Of a DNA stretch of 6,926 bases, positions 1 through 6,922 are shown one piece after another. The stretch comes from UBA8346 sp050260935 (lineage in GTDB: Bacteria; Bacillota; UBA4882; UBA8346). The stretch spans positions 1-6,926 of the forward strand of contig JBLNCU010000073.1 of the NCBI GenBank assembly GCA_050260935.1, read 5' to 3'. The notes below the pieces were generated by a model. The model had not been told where the DNA came from. It worked only from the letters and a program-made list of their open reading frames with translations, and did no database searches. A program made the position numbers and the translations under genes. Within the stretch, counting starts at the first letter, position 1. The number at the start of each line of letters is the position of its first letter.

Positions 1-235
1 TTCCTAAAATTCTTACCCCGCCATCTGGTTTCGGTATTTCGACCCTCCGGACTGGGCTTGGCTTGTAGGTCCCTTCCTGCAGTCGTGTTTTTATTTTAGG
101 CCAGTGCTTTTGAATATAATACCGGAGTTTTTGGGTGGTGACTCCATCCACTCCTGGCGCACCCTTATTGGACTCTACCTTTTTCACTGCCGCTTGCAGG
201 TTTTCTCGTGATAGCATCTGTTCCATCAAGTCCAT
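1..235 (-). CDS. ltrA: Group II intron reverse transcriptase/maturase, N-terminal 78 codons (partial)
   Basis: Intron-encoded protein that helps the intron RNA fold and splice, and reverse-transcribes it during retrohoming. Only residues 1-78 are in the window. It starts MDLMEQMLSRENLQAAV, followed by NKGAPGVDG (residues 23-31, the RT-0 block) and PVRRVEIPKPDGGVRILG (61-78, entry into RT-1), both hallmarks of this family. The catalytic YADD box, maturase domain and any endonuclease domain are beyond the left edge. ATG at 235 is preceded by GAAGGAAGGAAG about 7 nt upstream. The frame stays open upstream to a TGA at 352-350, and residues such as SRQDEGTSREG there resemble annotated N-termini of related proteins, so a non-ATG upstream start is possible. 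No frameshift is visible in the part present. Confidence 0.9.
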   Translation of the reverse strand, partial: MDLMEQMLSRENLQAAVKKVESNKGAPGVDGVTTQKLRYYIQKHWPKIKTRLQEGTYKPSPVRRVEIPKPDGGVRILG

Positions 236-793
236 TTGGTTCTTCCTTCCTTCGCGGGATGTTCCTTCGTCTTGCCGGCTGGCGCTCTGCCCTTCCCGGT
301 CCCCTCCGGGCTTCACCCGTACCCTACCGGAATAGTTCCATTTTGGAATTCAGCTTCTTTACGCCACACTCGAAAGTCTCAAATTTCATCCCTTGACTTG
401 CGTTTGGTCCTTCCCCTTTCGGACGTCTCCTACTGAGGTACTACTACCGCGGCTGACTTCTGCACGTTCAGCGGAATCTTCCAACTCCGTTTACCATCGT
501 CAGACGGCATATCGCGCAGACCTCCCCGGATAAGAGCGCTGTCTTTCCGTTCATGTACTTACCCAAGTATACTCTGATAGCTCTTGGCGGCTTTGGACTT
601 CGCTCATGTTTTGCTGGCTCATCCGGCTATCCTAGCCTCAAATTGGGTTCGTGTACCTTAAGTCGAACGTTTGCCTCCAGCTTCCTTCAGATTTAACCTC
701 ACGGTTAACACCCTTGCCTTCAGCTAACGGTAGGCGCTCGCCAGCCCCCGTTCGGGACTTCCACCCTATAGACAACGCCCATGCCGGGCGTAC
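1..793 (-). mobile_element. Group II intron, bacterial class C type, 5' part (runs off left edge)
   Basis: Self-splicing retroelement read on the minus strand. The RNA begins GTACGCCCGGCATGGGCG at 793, resembling the GTGCGCCC-type start of bacterial group II introns, with CGCCC and GGGCG able to form the first stem. About 558 nt of structured, gene-free sequence (793 to 236) corresponds to domains I-III and the start of domain IV, followed by the intron-encoded protein from 235. That layout and length fit known introns. Insertion is exactly after the U-tract of the HU terminator and in the same orientation as HU; this target preference is established for class C introns. Domains V and VI and the 3' splice site lie outside the window, so completeness and activity cannot be judged. 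The class assignment rests on insertion site and general resemblance, not on a folded structure. Confidence 0.9.
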
Positions 794-822
794 AAAAATA
801 ACCCGCCTGATTCGGGCGGGTT
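794..822 (-). terminator. Rho-independent terminator of the HU gene and intron target site
   Basis: On the minus strand an 8-bp GC-rich stem AACCCGCC / GGCGGGTT (arms 822-815 and 807-800) with a 7-nt loop is followed by ATTTTT (799-794). It starts about 22 nt after the HU stop codon. The next base (793) is the first base of the group II intron, so the terminator hairpin and U-tract are intact and the intron normally lies downstream of the termination point. The plus strand also has a T-run after the hairpin (821-825), so it could act in both directions. Confidence 0.93.
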
Positions 823-843
823 TTTATTACATTTAAAACTAAA

Positions 844-1122
844 TTATTTCTTGGCTACAGCGTCTTTTAAAGCTTTACCAGCTTTAAATACCGGGACTTT
901 ACGGGCAGCGATCTTAATCACAGCGCCGGTCTGCGGGTTACGGCCGTTGCGGGCTTCCCTTTTTCTGACATCAAAACTACCAAAGCCCACTAATTGAACT
1001 TTGCCGCCTTTTGCCAGAGAGCCTTTGATGGAGTCTACCATCGCCTCAATAGCTTTAGCCGATGCTTTTTTGCTGAGTTTGGTCTTCGCTGCTACTTTGT
1101 CGATAAGTTCCGTTTTCGTCAA
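844..1122 (-). CDS. hup: HU-family DNA-binding protein
   Basis: Small basic nucleoid protein that dimerises and bends DNA with little sequence specificity. At 92 residues it has the normal family length. The N-terminal helices (about 3-40) form the dimer core. The signature GFGSF (46-50), DVRKREARNGRNPQTG (51-66) and VPVFKAGKALKDAV (76-89) is typical; P63 in RNPQTG is the expected DNA-intercalating proline of the beta arm. The start is TTG at 1122, chosen because AGGAGG (1136-1131) lies 8 nt upstream and the reading MTKTELIDKVA matches HU N-termini. It is a single gene with its own terminator. The leader contains inverted repeats near the ribosome binding site (separate entry), which could affect expression. 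No anomaly is visible in the protein. Confidence 0.97.
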   Translation of the reverse strand: MTKTELIDKVAAKTKLSKKASAKAIEAMVDSIKGSLAKGGKVQLVGFGSFDVRKREARNGRNPQTGAVIKIAARKVPVFKAGKALKDAVAKK

Positions 1123-1130
1123 GAAAATCG

Positions 1131-1178
1131 CCTCCTAAGGAGAATTCCATTTTTAGAGTCGGGACATATCATGGAATT
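1131..1178 (-). promoter_or_regulatory. HU ribosome binding site within a palindrome, preceded by an 8-bp inverted repeat
   Basis: The HU Shine-Dalgarno AGGAGG (1136-1131) is the right half of the 11-nt palindrome CTCCTTAGGAG (1142-1132). Immediately upstream, AATTCCAT (1178-1171) and ATGGAATT (1150-1143) can pair as an 8-bp stem with a 20-nt loop. Together they put the ribosome binding site next to structured leader RNA. The palindrome's one-base centre is too tight for a full hairpin, so it may be coincidental or act at the DNA level. The repeats are seen directly; a regulatory role is inference. Confidence 0.4.
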
Positions 1179-1305
1179 ATCATGTAGCTTATTTATCAAT
1201 TCCCGCTAGATCTATATTCGGAAGATTTCAAGTAAACTTTATACTTATTTTGAGGTATTTGGAGACTTTTTTGCAATTTTCCCGATAAAAAACGGGGTAT
1301 TGAAA

Positions 1306-1333
1306 GTTATAGGGTACCGCAAATAATTGTTAA
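1306..1333 (-). promoter_or_regulatory. Possible sigma-A promoter for the HU gene
   Basis: On the minus strand TTAACA (1333-1328) and TATAAC (1311-1306) are separated by 16 nt; each hexamer differs from consensus at one position. It lies between the end of the phosphatase gene and HU, giving an HU leader of roughly 175 nt. No closer candidate in 1140-1300 has both hexamers at a good spacing. The long leader makes this plausible rather than certain. Confidence 0.4.
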
Positions 1334-1378
1334 AACCGATTTTCCCCCTATTTTGGTTTAAGCGCCGATCGAACCATC

Positions 1379-2290
1379 CTAATTTCCGGAACAAGGAAAT
1401 TCTGTTTGCCAATTTAAAGAGTAACCCTGCGTTAAATTAAGCCACAGGGAATACCATTGATCAGCCCGGTAGTTCCGGCAGCCGAAAGGGCGGTTATTCC
1501 GGCACATGCTCCGGTTTAAAATATTCATCTCCTCCCAGGTCTTATTTTTATACCGCAAATAATAAGCGCCGATAACCTCTCCGGTCCGGTCACAACCGGC
1601 CACGCAATGCACATAGACCACCACCGGCATTTTAGGGTTCTTTCCCAAAAATGACTCCGGATTTTCCAACCAGCGGCGCAAAGCGGTTACCCGGGTTGCC
1701 AATCTATCGGCCAGCCAGTTATCGAGGTTTCTGGCCAGGTAATCCCGGCAGCCTATCAAAGCCGGATCCTTAGGGCTCAACTTCGTCCCGGTTATCCCCC
1801 ATACTTGAATCCTCCCCAAACGAGGCGTTTTTTTAAAGAATTTGTACTCATTGTAAATTAGATCAGCGTCTTTCGGATTCTCGACATTGAGAAGATTTAA
1901 ATCAATCAGATAAAAGGAGGCCGGAACAGTAATTCCGGCGGCTTCGCCAGCCTTGGTAATCGCTTTTTTCAAGCCCTTGTAATCGAAGACGGCCGGTTTT
2001 CCGGCTTGGGGAAGCGCGCCGCGGAATAAAAGATTGGGACCAACGGAATCTACAAAGTGAACATTCCTTGTAATACCGGTTGTCTTCTTTCGCCAATCGC
2101 AGCCGAAACTGATTAAAAGCACCATCAGAAAAGCGGCTGCCGTCAGGAGCACATAATAAGATAATTTCCTTAAAAAGCGGCGAGTTCCGCGGTCATCGTT
2201 TTGCCATTTCAATAAAAATTTTTTCCCGATAGCCAAAACGCCCCATCCCTTTCTGCAATCTTTTTTAACACTGATGTTAATAGTTGACAA
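1379..2290 (-). CDS. Membrane-anchored cysteine phosphatase, tyrosine/dual-specificity-like fold
   Basis: A 303-residue protein with the active-site signature HCVAGCDRTG at 228-237. C229 is the expected nucleophile and R235 the phosphate-binding arginine of the CX5R motif shared by tyrosine, dual-specificity and some lipid phosphatases. NVHFVDSVGPNLLFRGALP (about 76-94) resembles the entry strand of bacterial tyrosine phosphatases. A strongly basic N-terminus (residues 23-42) precedes one hydrophobic segment (about 45-63). By the positive-inside rule this places the catalytic domain outside the membrane. LISFGC after the segment is not a good lipobox. The usual general-acid aspartate could not be assigned. 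The TTG start at 2290 lies 11 nt after the mannosidase stop with no clear ribosome binding site; another TTG at 2236 (residue 19) has AAAGGG 10 nt upstream. The substrate is unknown. Co-transcription with the mannosidase is likely, and no clear terminator follows. Confidence 0.83.
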   Translation of the reverse strand: MSTINISVKKDCRKGWGVLAIGKKFLLKWQNDDRGTRRFLRKLSYYVLLTAAAFLMVLLISFGCDWRKKTTGITRNVHFVDSVGPNLLFRGALPQAGKPAVFDYKGLKKAITKAGEAAGITVPASFYLIDLNLLNVENPKDADLIYNEYKFFKKTPRLGRIQVWGITGTKLSPKDPALIGCRDYLARNLDNWLADRLATRVTALRRWLENPESFLGKNPKMPVVVYVHCVAGCDRTGEVIGAYYLRYKNKTWEEMNILNRSMCRNNRPFGCRNYRADQWYSLWLNLTQGYSLNWQTEFPCSGN

Positions 2291-2301
2291 TATGCTGATA
2301 T

Positions 2302-5300
2302 TCAGATGCTTATTTTCAGGGTGTGAATCTCGAAGGGTTTAAAGAAAAGTTCCCCTTCCGATCCCAAACTTGGTTGCTGACATTCCGACTCCATCAGATC
2401 GACCAATCTAAGGGAGGAGCATGGAAAACCTATGTTTAACCGGGCTTTGACGGATTGACCGGTTGATTCGTAAAGCCGGACAATGATCTCGCCGCCGTCT
2501 TCGGCCTTTTTTACGGTCTCAATAATAATGTTGGCTGGATTTACTCTGAAAAAGGAATGAATTGACGGTCTGCCACCTTGATGTGGCGGAATCGGAAAAA
2601 CAGTTAACGGGATGTTTAATTCGTACCCGGCCCGTACTACCCCGCCCGCCACTTCATTGCCATGGTGCGGATAGAGAGAGTAAGTGAATTCATGCGTCCC
2701 TTGATCGGCTTCGGGGTCCGGGTATGTGGTGCTCCTTAACAGGTTTAAGTCCAATGTGTTCTGGTATGCCTTATAACCGTATTTACAATCATTAAGCAAG
2801 GCCGCGCCATATCCTGGTCCGGAAAGATCTACCCATTTTTGAGCCGGTATTTCATACTTGGCCATATCCCAAGTGGTATTCCGGTGGGTTGGCCGCCGGA
2901 TATTGCCGAACTGGATCTCACAAGTAGCTTCGTCATTTTTGACGTTTAACCGGAAAGAAGTCCGGAGCATCTTATTTCTTTCCCGCCAGTCAACCCGGGT
3001 GGAAAAATCGATCCGGCGGCTGCCGTCCGTTAAAATCAATTCCTGTTCCAGATATGAATTTTGAAAAACGTAAGTCTGTTTGATAAAAGCCCTGGGACCA
3101 TCAGTACCGTAGATTGCTTCTTTTAAACGGAAAAAGTCCGGAATCCGGTCGGCGTATCCCGGCGGAATATCCCAGGCATCCCCGTCATCCTCGTAAACAG
3201 CCAGCCGGTTCCCGGCTTCCCCGGGCTCCAAAACTTCAAAATCATTTTCTTTATCGTAAATCCGGCTTACTGAACCATCGCCCGCCAAAACAACCAGTAA
3301 TAAACCGTTCTCCAATTCCCGGGGACCGGATCTGATAGTTGCCGGTAAACTTGAAGGTTGAGCGCAATCAATGACCCGATAACCCATTGCGGGTACGTGA
3401 ACCCGGTGCCACTGAAGATTGACGTTTATCCATTCTTGCCGTTCCCAGGAGGTTGAGTTCCAAACCAGAACCGGGCTGCTGATTTCAGTGGTATCGATTG
3501 CCTCCGCTAAGGATTGTAACAGCCTATCTCTCAAGCGCAGCGCTTGTTGATAAATAAGTGCATACCTGACGCTTGTTTCCTGGTAAACCCGGGTTATTGC
3601 CGAACCGGGTAAAATATCATGGAACTGATAAAGCAATACTTCTTTCCAAATGTCTTCAATTTCCGCCGCCGGATAAGGCTCTCCGGCGACGGCCATCGCC
3701 ATCGCGGCCAAAAACTCCAGATCATGCAAGGCTAACTCCATTTGCCGGTTATATCTTTTATTCCGGGCCTGGGAGGTGTAGGTGCCTTGGTGTCTTTCAA
3801 GATATAACTCCCCCTGCCAAAAACGATAGCGGGAAACATTTTGGCCGAGCCGGCGGAAGAAGCGGGCTGCGGTTTCTTGAACGACCGGCGGCAGACCGGC
3901 GGCGTTCCTTTCCCGTTTCAACATCTCCAGGTGCTCTTCGCCGGGGCCCCCGCCTCCATCGCCGATTCCATAAAGCATTAAACAATTGGCGGAAACCCCT
4001 TTGTCGCGGTAATTTTTCTCCGCTTTCATGACTGCCCGGGGCGCCGCCGAACTGTTGTAAGTGCCCTCCGGCGGGATATGGGCCAAAACGCCGCTCCCGT
4101 CGATCCCTTTCCAGACAAAAGTATGATGAGGCAATTGGTTAAACTGATTCCAGGTAAGCTTGGTAGTGCAAAAAAAGTCAAGTCCTGATTTTTTAAATAA
4201 TTGCGGCAGCGCGCCATTAAACCCAAAGCTATCGGGTAACCAGGCCATCCTGGTTTCCTGGTTGAATTCTTTTTGAAAAAAACGTTTTCCATAAAGTATC
4301 TGCCGGACCAGGGACTCTCCGCCCGGTATATTGGTGTCCGCTTCAACCCACATGGCTCCGAGGGCTTCCCAACGTCCTTCAAGGACGCGGGTCTTTATCT
4401 TTTGATACAGGCAAGGGTAGTAAGTCTTCATCCACTGGTAAAGCTGCGGCTGGCTGGCGCCGAAGATATACTCAGGATACCTTTCCATCATCATCAAAGC
4501 GGTGGAAAAAGTCCGGGCTCCTTTCCGGACCGTCTCCCGGAAAGGCCAAAGCCAAGCTAGATCGATATGGGAATTACCCAATGCGCTGACAACCAAGGAA
4601 GAATCGCCATTTTGTTTAAGCAACTCCGGATTAATTATTTCATGGGCTTCATTTATCGCCTTCACGGTTAAATCTTTCAAGCTGACTGCGGCATCATAGA
4701 GAGTAAATAAAAGCCGTTCGCGCCTGGCATGATCTTCGGGCAGGCTTTGCATTAAATCCCATAAAAACTCCAGGTCATAATAGAAACTATGCGCCTGATC
4801 ATTTAAAACGGCTATATAAGAAGCTTGAACCCTTCCATGATCCCGGTAATTGCCAAACAAATCGTTAGTGCCGGCATCGGCCCACAAGCTAATCTTCTCC
4901 CCTCCTTTAGCCCTCTCAGTGAAAAAAACCACCCTTTTCCCCGGTTCTCCGAGCGCCCGGTCAAATTCGGAGTTGGCGTTGGTCAACCCCTGTACCGGAC
5001 AACCGTCTTCATCGACCACACAGGCCTCTCCGCCGAGATCGATTATTAAAACCACTTTTGCTCCAGCGGCAGTCACCGGGATCACTCCTTGAAAACAAAA
5101 CCAGGCGCAATCCCAAAGTTTTCCCCACTCGGAGCCGATCTGAAGGCTTTTTTTCAACCCGGACATCCGGGCTTGAAAAGGAACCGGCTCCGGAGTAACC
5201 CAGGCAGTGATCGCCAATTGACCGATGATGGTATATACAGCTTCTTTTACCCGGGTAATAACCCGTTTAATTTCAGTTTCCATCTGGCTTTTAGCATAAG

Positions 5301-5304
5301 GCAT
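2302..5304 (-). CDS. GH38 alpha-mannosidase, cytoplasmic
   Basis: Retaining zinc-dependent exo-alpha-mannosidase that removes mannose from mannosides or oligosaccharides. With ATG at 5304 it has 1000 residues, usual for large bacterial/Ams1-like members. Visible hallmarks: GNSHIDLAWLWP (243-254; H246 and D248 as zinc ligands), WLPDSFGF (355-362; D358 as nucleophile and zinc ligand), YGIGDGGGGP (445-454), ERHQGTYTSQ (503-512) and FHDILPGSAI (561-570; H562 as the fourth zinc ligand). The last ~370 residues should be the beta-rich C-terminal domains. There is no signal peptide, so it acts in the cytoplasm on imported substrates. ATG at 5304 has AGAGGA 8 nt upstream. The longer frame to ATG 5346 adds 14 residues with a poor ribosome binding site and is less likely. 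All catalytic residues are present. It is divergent from the MATE gene and probably first in an operon with the phosphatase. The precise glycosidic linkage cannot be predicted. Confidence 0.95.
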   Translation of the reverse strand: MPYAKSQMETEIKRVITRVKEAVYTIIGQLAITAWVTPEPVPFQARMSGLKKSLQIGSEWGKLWDCAWFCFQGVIPVTAAGAKVVLIIDLGGEACVVDEDGCPVQGLTNANSEFDRALGEPGKRVVFFTERAKGGEKISLWADAGTNDLFGNYRDHGRVQASYIAVLNDQAHSFYYDLEFLWDLMQSLPEDHARRERLLFTLYDAAVSLKDLTVKAINEAHEIINPELLKQNGDSSLVVSALGNSHIDLAWLWPFRETVRKGARTFSTALMMMERYPEYIFGASQPQLYQWMKTYYPCLYQKIKTRVLEGRWEALGAMWVEADTNIPGGESLVRQILYGKRFFQKEFNQETRMAWLPDSFGFNGALPQLFKKSGLDFFCTTKLTWNQFNQLPHHTFVWKGIDGSGVLAHIPPEGTYNSSAAPRAVMKAEKNYRDKGVSANCLMLYGIGDGGGGPGEEHLEMLKRERNAAGLPPVVQETAARFFRRLGQNVSRYRFWQGELYLERHQGTYTSQARNKRYNRQMELALHDLEFLAAMAMAVAGEPYPAAEIEDIWKEVLLYQFHDILPGSAITRVYQETSVRYALIYQQALRLRDRLLQSLAEAIDTTEISSPVLVWNSTSWERQEWINVNLQWHRVHVPAMGYRVIDCAQPSSLPATIRSGPRELENGLLLVVLAGDGSVSRIYDKENDFEVLEPGEAGNRLAVYEDDGDAWDIPPGYADRIPDFFRLKEAIYGTDGPRAFIKQTYVFQNSYLEQELILTDGSRRIDFSTRVDWRERNKMLRTSFRLNVKNDEATCEIQFGNIRRPTHRNTTWDMAKYEIPAQKWVDLSGPGYGAALLNDCKYGYKAYQNTLDLNLLRSTTYPDPEADQGTHEFTYSLYPHHGNEVAGGVVRAGYELNIPLTVFPIPPHQGGRPSIHSFFRVNPANIIIETVKKAEDGGEIIVRLYESTGQSVKARLNIGFPCSSLRLVDLMESECQQPSLGSEGELFFKPFEIHTLKISI

Positions 5305-5368
5305 AGCCGGCTTCCTCTTACTATTCCGTATTTTTATTATGATCATAGTTCAAATCCCCATTTTTAGA

Positions 5369-5397
5369 ACTATCAAGCTTTAAACCACACCGGTTAA
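5369..5397 (-). promoter_or_regulatory. Weak candidate promoter for the mannosidase-phosphatase operon
   Basis: On the minus strand TTAACC (5397-5392) and GATAGT (5374-5369) are 17 nt apart; each matches consensus at four of six positions. This is the best pair in the intergenic region upstream of the mannosidase, but it is weak, which could mean an activator-dependent promoter or simply that the true site was missed. No recognisable catabolite-response element was seen in 5347-5460. Confidence 0.2.
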
Positions 5398-5452
5398 GTT
5401 AAATTCCTTATGGAGATGGGTTCAGAATAACCCCCGAAAATAATAATTTCCC

Positions 5453-5481
5453 TTTTCAAATCAATGCCGGTATGTTAAAAT
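5453..5481 (+). promoter_or_regulatory. Extended -10 promoter for the MATE transporter gene
   Basis: TTTTCA (5453-5458), a 17-nt spacer, and TAAAAT (5476-5481) preceded by TGT (5473-5475), which supplies the extended -10 TG element. The predicted start is near 5488, where a 13-nt palindrome GCCGAATTTCGGC (5488-5500) begins; this could be an operator or a short leader hairpin. The -35 matches four of six positions. The leader to the ATG would be about 37 nt. Confidence 0.45.
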
Positions 5482-5524
5482 AACAGCGCCGAATTTCGGC
5501 CATTTCCAGGTAGGAGCGGAACAG

Positions 5525-6877
5525 ATGGACCATTCAAAACAACTTGGGGAAGAAAGCATTGGAAAACTACTGGGGAAATTTTCATTCCCGGCAATTATCG
5601 GCATGCTGGTCAACGCTTTGTACAACATTGTGGACCGGATCTTTGTGGGGCATGGGGTGGGACTCCTGGGGATATCAGCGACTACTGTAGCTTTTCCCAT
5701 CACTATTCTGATCATGGCTTTTGGAATACTGATCGGAGCCGGGGCGGCCGTGAGCGTCTCCATTAAACTTGGACAACAGCGAAAAGACCTGGCTGAAGCG
5801 GTGTTAGGTAATGCCCTGGCAATGGCCATAGGAGTTTCGATCTTTATAACAATATCGGGGCTGATTTTTGAAGAGCCGTTGCTTCGAATCTTCGGGGCCA
5901 GCAATGAGGTCATGCCACTGGCTAAACAGTTCACCTCCATTATTCTCGCCGGCGCCATCCTGCCCTTAGTGGGGTTGTCCCTCAATAACATCATCCGCGC
6001 CGAAGGCAACCCCAAAACCGCAATGTTGACAATGCTAATCGGGGCTGGTCTAAATGCCGTCTTTAATCCGCTCTTTATTTTCGGACTGCATCTGGGAATC
6101 CGCGGTTCGGCTTTGGCCACCATTGTTTCCCAAACGGTTACCTCTGTTTGGGTTATAGCTTATTTTTTGCGAAAAAAGAGCCTGCTCAAAATGAAACGAG
6201 ATCATTTAAAACTTAATGCCGGGATCGCCAGGGAAATTGTGGATTTGGGGATGGCCTCCTTCTTGCTGCAGTTGGTTGCCAGTGTAATTACGGTCGTTTT
6301 TAACCAGAGCGTCAAAACATACGGCGGTGATATGGCCATTGCCGCCATCGGCATCATTAACAGCGTCGGAATGCTGATCTTAATGCCGGTGATCGGAATC
6401 AGCCAAGGAGCGCAGCCGATCATCGGCTATAACTACGGGGCGCAAAATCAAGAACGGGTGAAAGAGGCTTTGAAACTTTCCATTATCGCTTCCACTATAG
6501 TTTCATTTGCCGGATTCATTTTTGTGCAGCTTTTCCCTTCTCAGATTATTGCTGTTTTTAGCGAGCAAAGCCTGGAACTGTTAAAGATCGGCCCCCTGGG
6601 GCTGCGAATTTTCCTGTTGATGCTGCCGATTATCGGTTTTCAGATAGCGGGCTCCAATTATTTTCAAGCGGTAGGCCAAACTAAAATTGCTATTTTTCTA
6701 ACCTTAACAAGGCAGATCATCTTTTTGTTGCCGGCCCTGCTTATTCTGCCCTGCTTTTTTAGGCTTAACGGCGCCTGGATCGCCGCTCCGGTCTCGGATT
6801 TTTTGGCTTCCGTGGTTACCGGCCGGTTTTTGCTAAGGGAAATTAAAATTTTGCGGCAAACCGCCGCCGGAGCTTAA
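5525..6877 (+). CDS. MATE-family multidrug/cation antiporter (MepA/NorM-like)
   Basis: Integral membrane exporter that expels cationic drugs or toxic metabolites in exchange for Na+ or H+. At 450 residues it is the usual family length, with about twelve hydrophobic segments arranged as two related halves (roughly 17-215 and 235-435). Family features include FSFPAIIGMLVNALYNIVDRIFVG (19-42) in the first segment, RAEGNPKTAM (158-167) after the fourth, QGAQPIIGYNYGAQ (294-307) at the equivalent place in the second half, and QAVGQTKIAI (381-390) matching RAEGNPKTAM. The ATG at 5525 is supported by AGGAG with an 8-nt spacing. It is transcribed alone, divergently from the mannosidase. No terminator is visible before the next promoter, 16 nt after its stop. 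The substrate cannot be predicted; a link to the mannosidase is not indicated beyond adjacency. Confidence 0.95.
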   Translation: MDHSKQLGEESIGKLLGKFSFPAIIGMLVNALYNIVDRIFVGHGVGLLGISATTVAFPITILIMAFGILIGAGAAVSVSIKLGQQRKDLAEAVLGNALAMAIGVSIFITISGLIFEEPLLRIFGASNEVMPLAKQFTSIILAGAILPLVGLSLNNIIRAEGNPKTAMLTMLIGAGLNAVFNPLFIFGLHLGIRGSALATIVSQTVTSVWVIAYFLRKKSLLKMKRDHLKLNAGIAREIVDLGMASFLLQLVASVITVVFNQSVKTYGGDMAIAAIGIINSVGMLILMPVIGISQGAQPIIGYNYGAQNQERVKEALKLSIIASTIVSFAGFIFVQLFPSQIIAVFSEQSLELLKIGPLGLRIFLLMLPIIGFQIAGSNYFQAVGQTKIAIFLTLTRQIIFLLPALLILPCFFRLNGAWIAAPVSDFLASVVTGRFLLREIKILRQTAAGA

Positions 6878-6893
6878 TTCTCCTAAAAATTGG

Positions 6894-6922
6894 TTGACAG
6901 CCAACTGGCTATACTTTATAAT
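6894..6922 (+). promoter_or_regulatory. Perfect consensus sigma-A promoter at right edge
   Basis: TTGACA (6894-6899) and TATAAT (6917-6922) match consensus at all twelve positions with the optimal 17-nt spacer. Two overlapping inverted repeats cover the -35 and spacer: GTTG/CAAC (6893-6905) and GCCA/TGGC (6900-6909), positions where a repressor could block polymerase. The start site would be just past the window, so the gene it drives is not visible. It lies 16 nt after the MATE stop codon. Confidence 0.8.

Noticed and set aside
135..836. Several plus-strand open frames of 61-66 codons
   Set aside because: They lie antisense to the group II intron RNA and its reverse transcriptase, have no ribosome binding sites and no recognisable protein content.
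1200..1245. TATAAA and TATAGA as -10 boxes for the HU gene
   Set aside because: No acceptable -35 hexamer lies 16-18 nt upstream of either one; the pair at 1306-1333 is better.
1281..1297. CCCGATAAAAAACGGGG as a possible terminator hairpin for the phosphatase gene
   Set aside because: The stem is only four base pairs and the minus strand has no proper U-tract after it.
2090..2110. Possible lipoprotein cleavage site LISFGC in the phosphatase
   Set aside because: The -3 and -2 residues (S, F) do not fit the lipobox and about 60 residues precede the cysteine, so a signal anchor is the better reading.
3573..4031. 152-codon plus-strand open frame inside the mannosidase, plus the 118-codon minus-strand frame at 4026-4382
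   Set aside because: Both overlap the conserved GH38 catalytic region in other frames and encode Arg/Pro-rich sequence typical of shadows of GC-rich codons.
5461..6123. 220-codon minus-strand open frame opposite the MATE gene
   Set aside because: It is the shadow of the MATE coding frame; its composition is atypical (rich in Pro, Ser, Ile, Met) with no family features, whereas the plus-strand protein is an unmistakable transporter.
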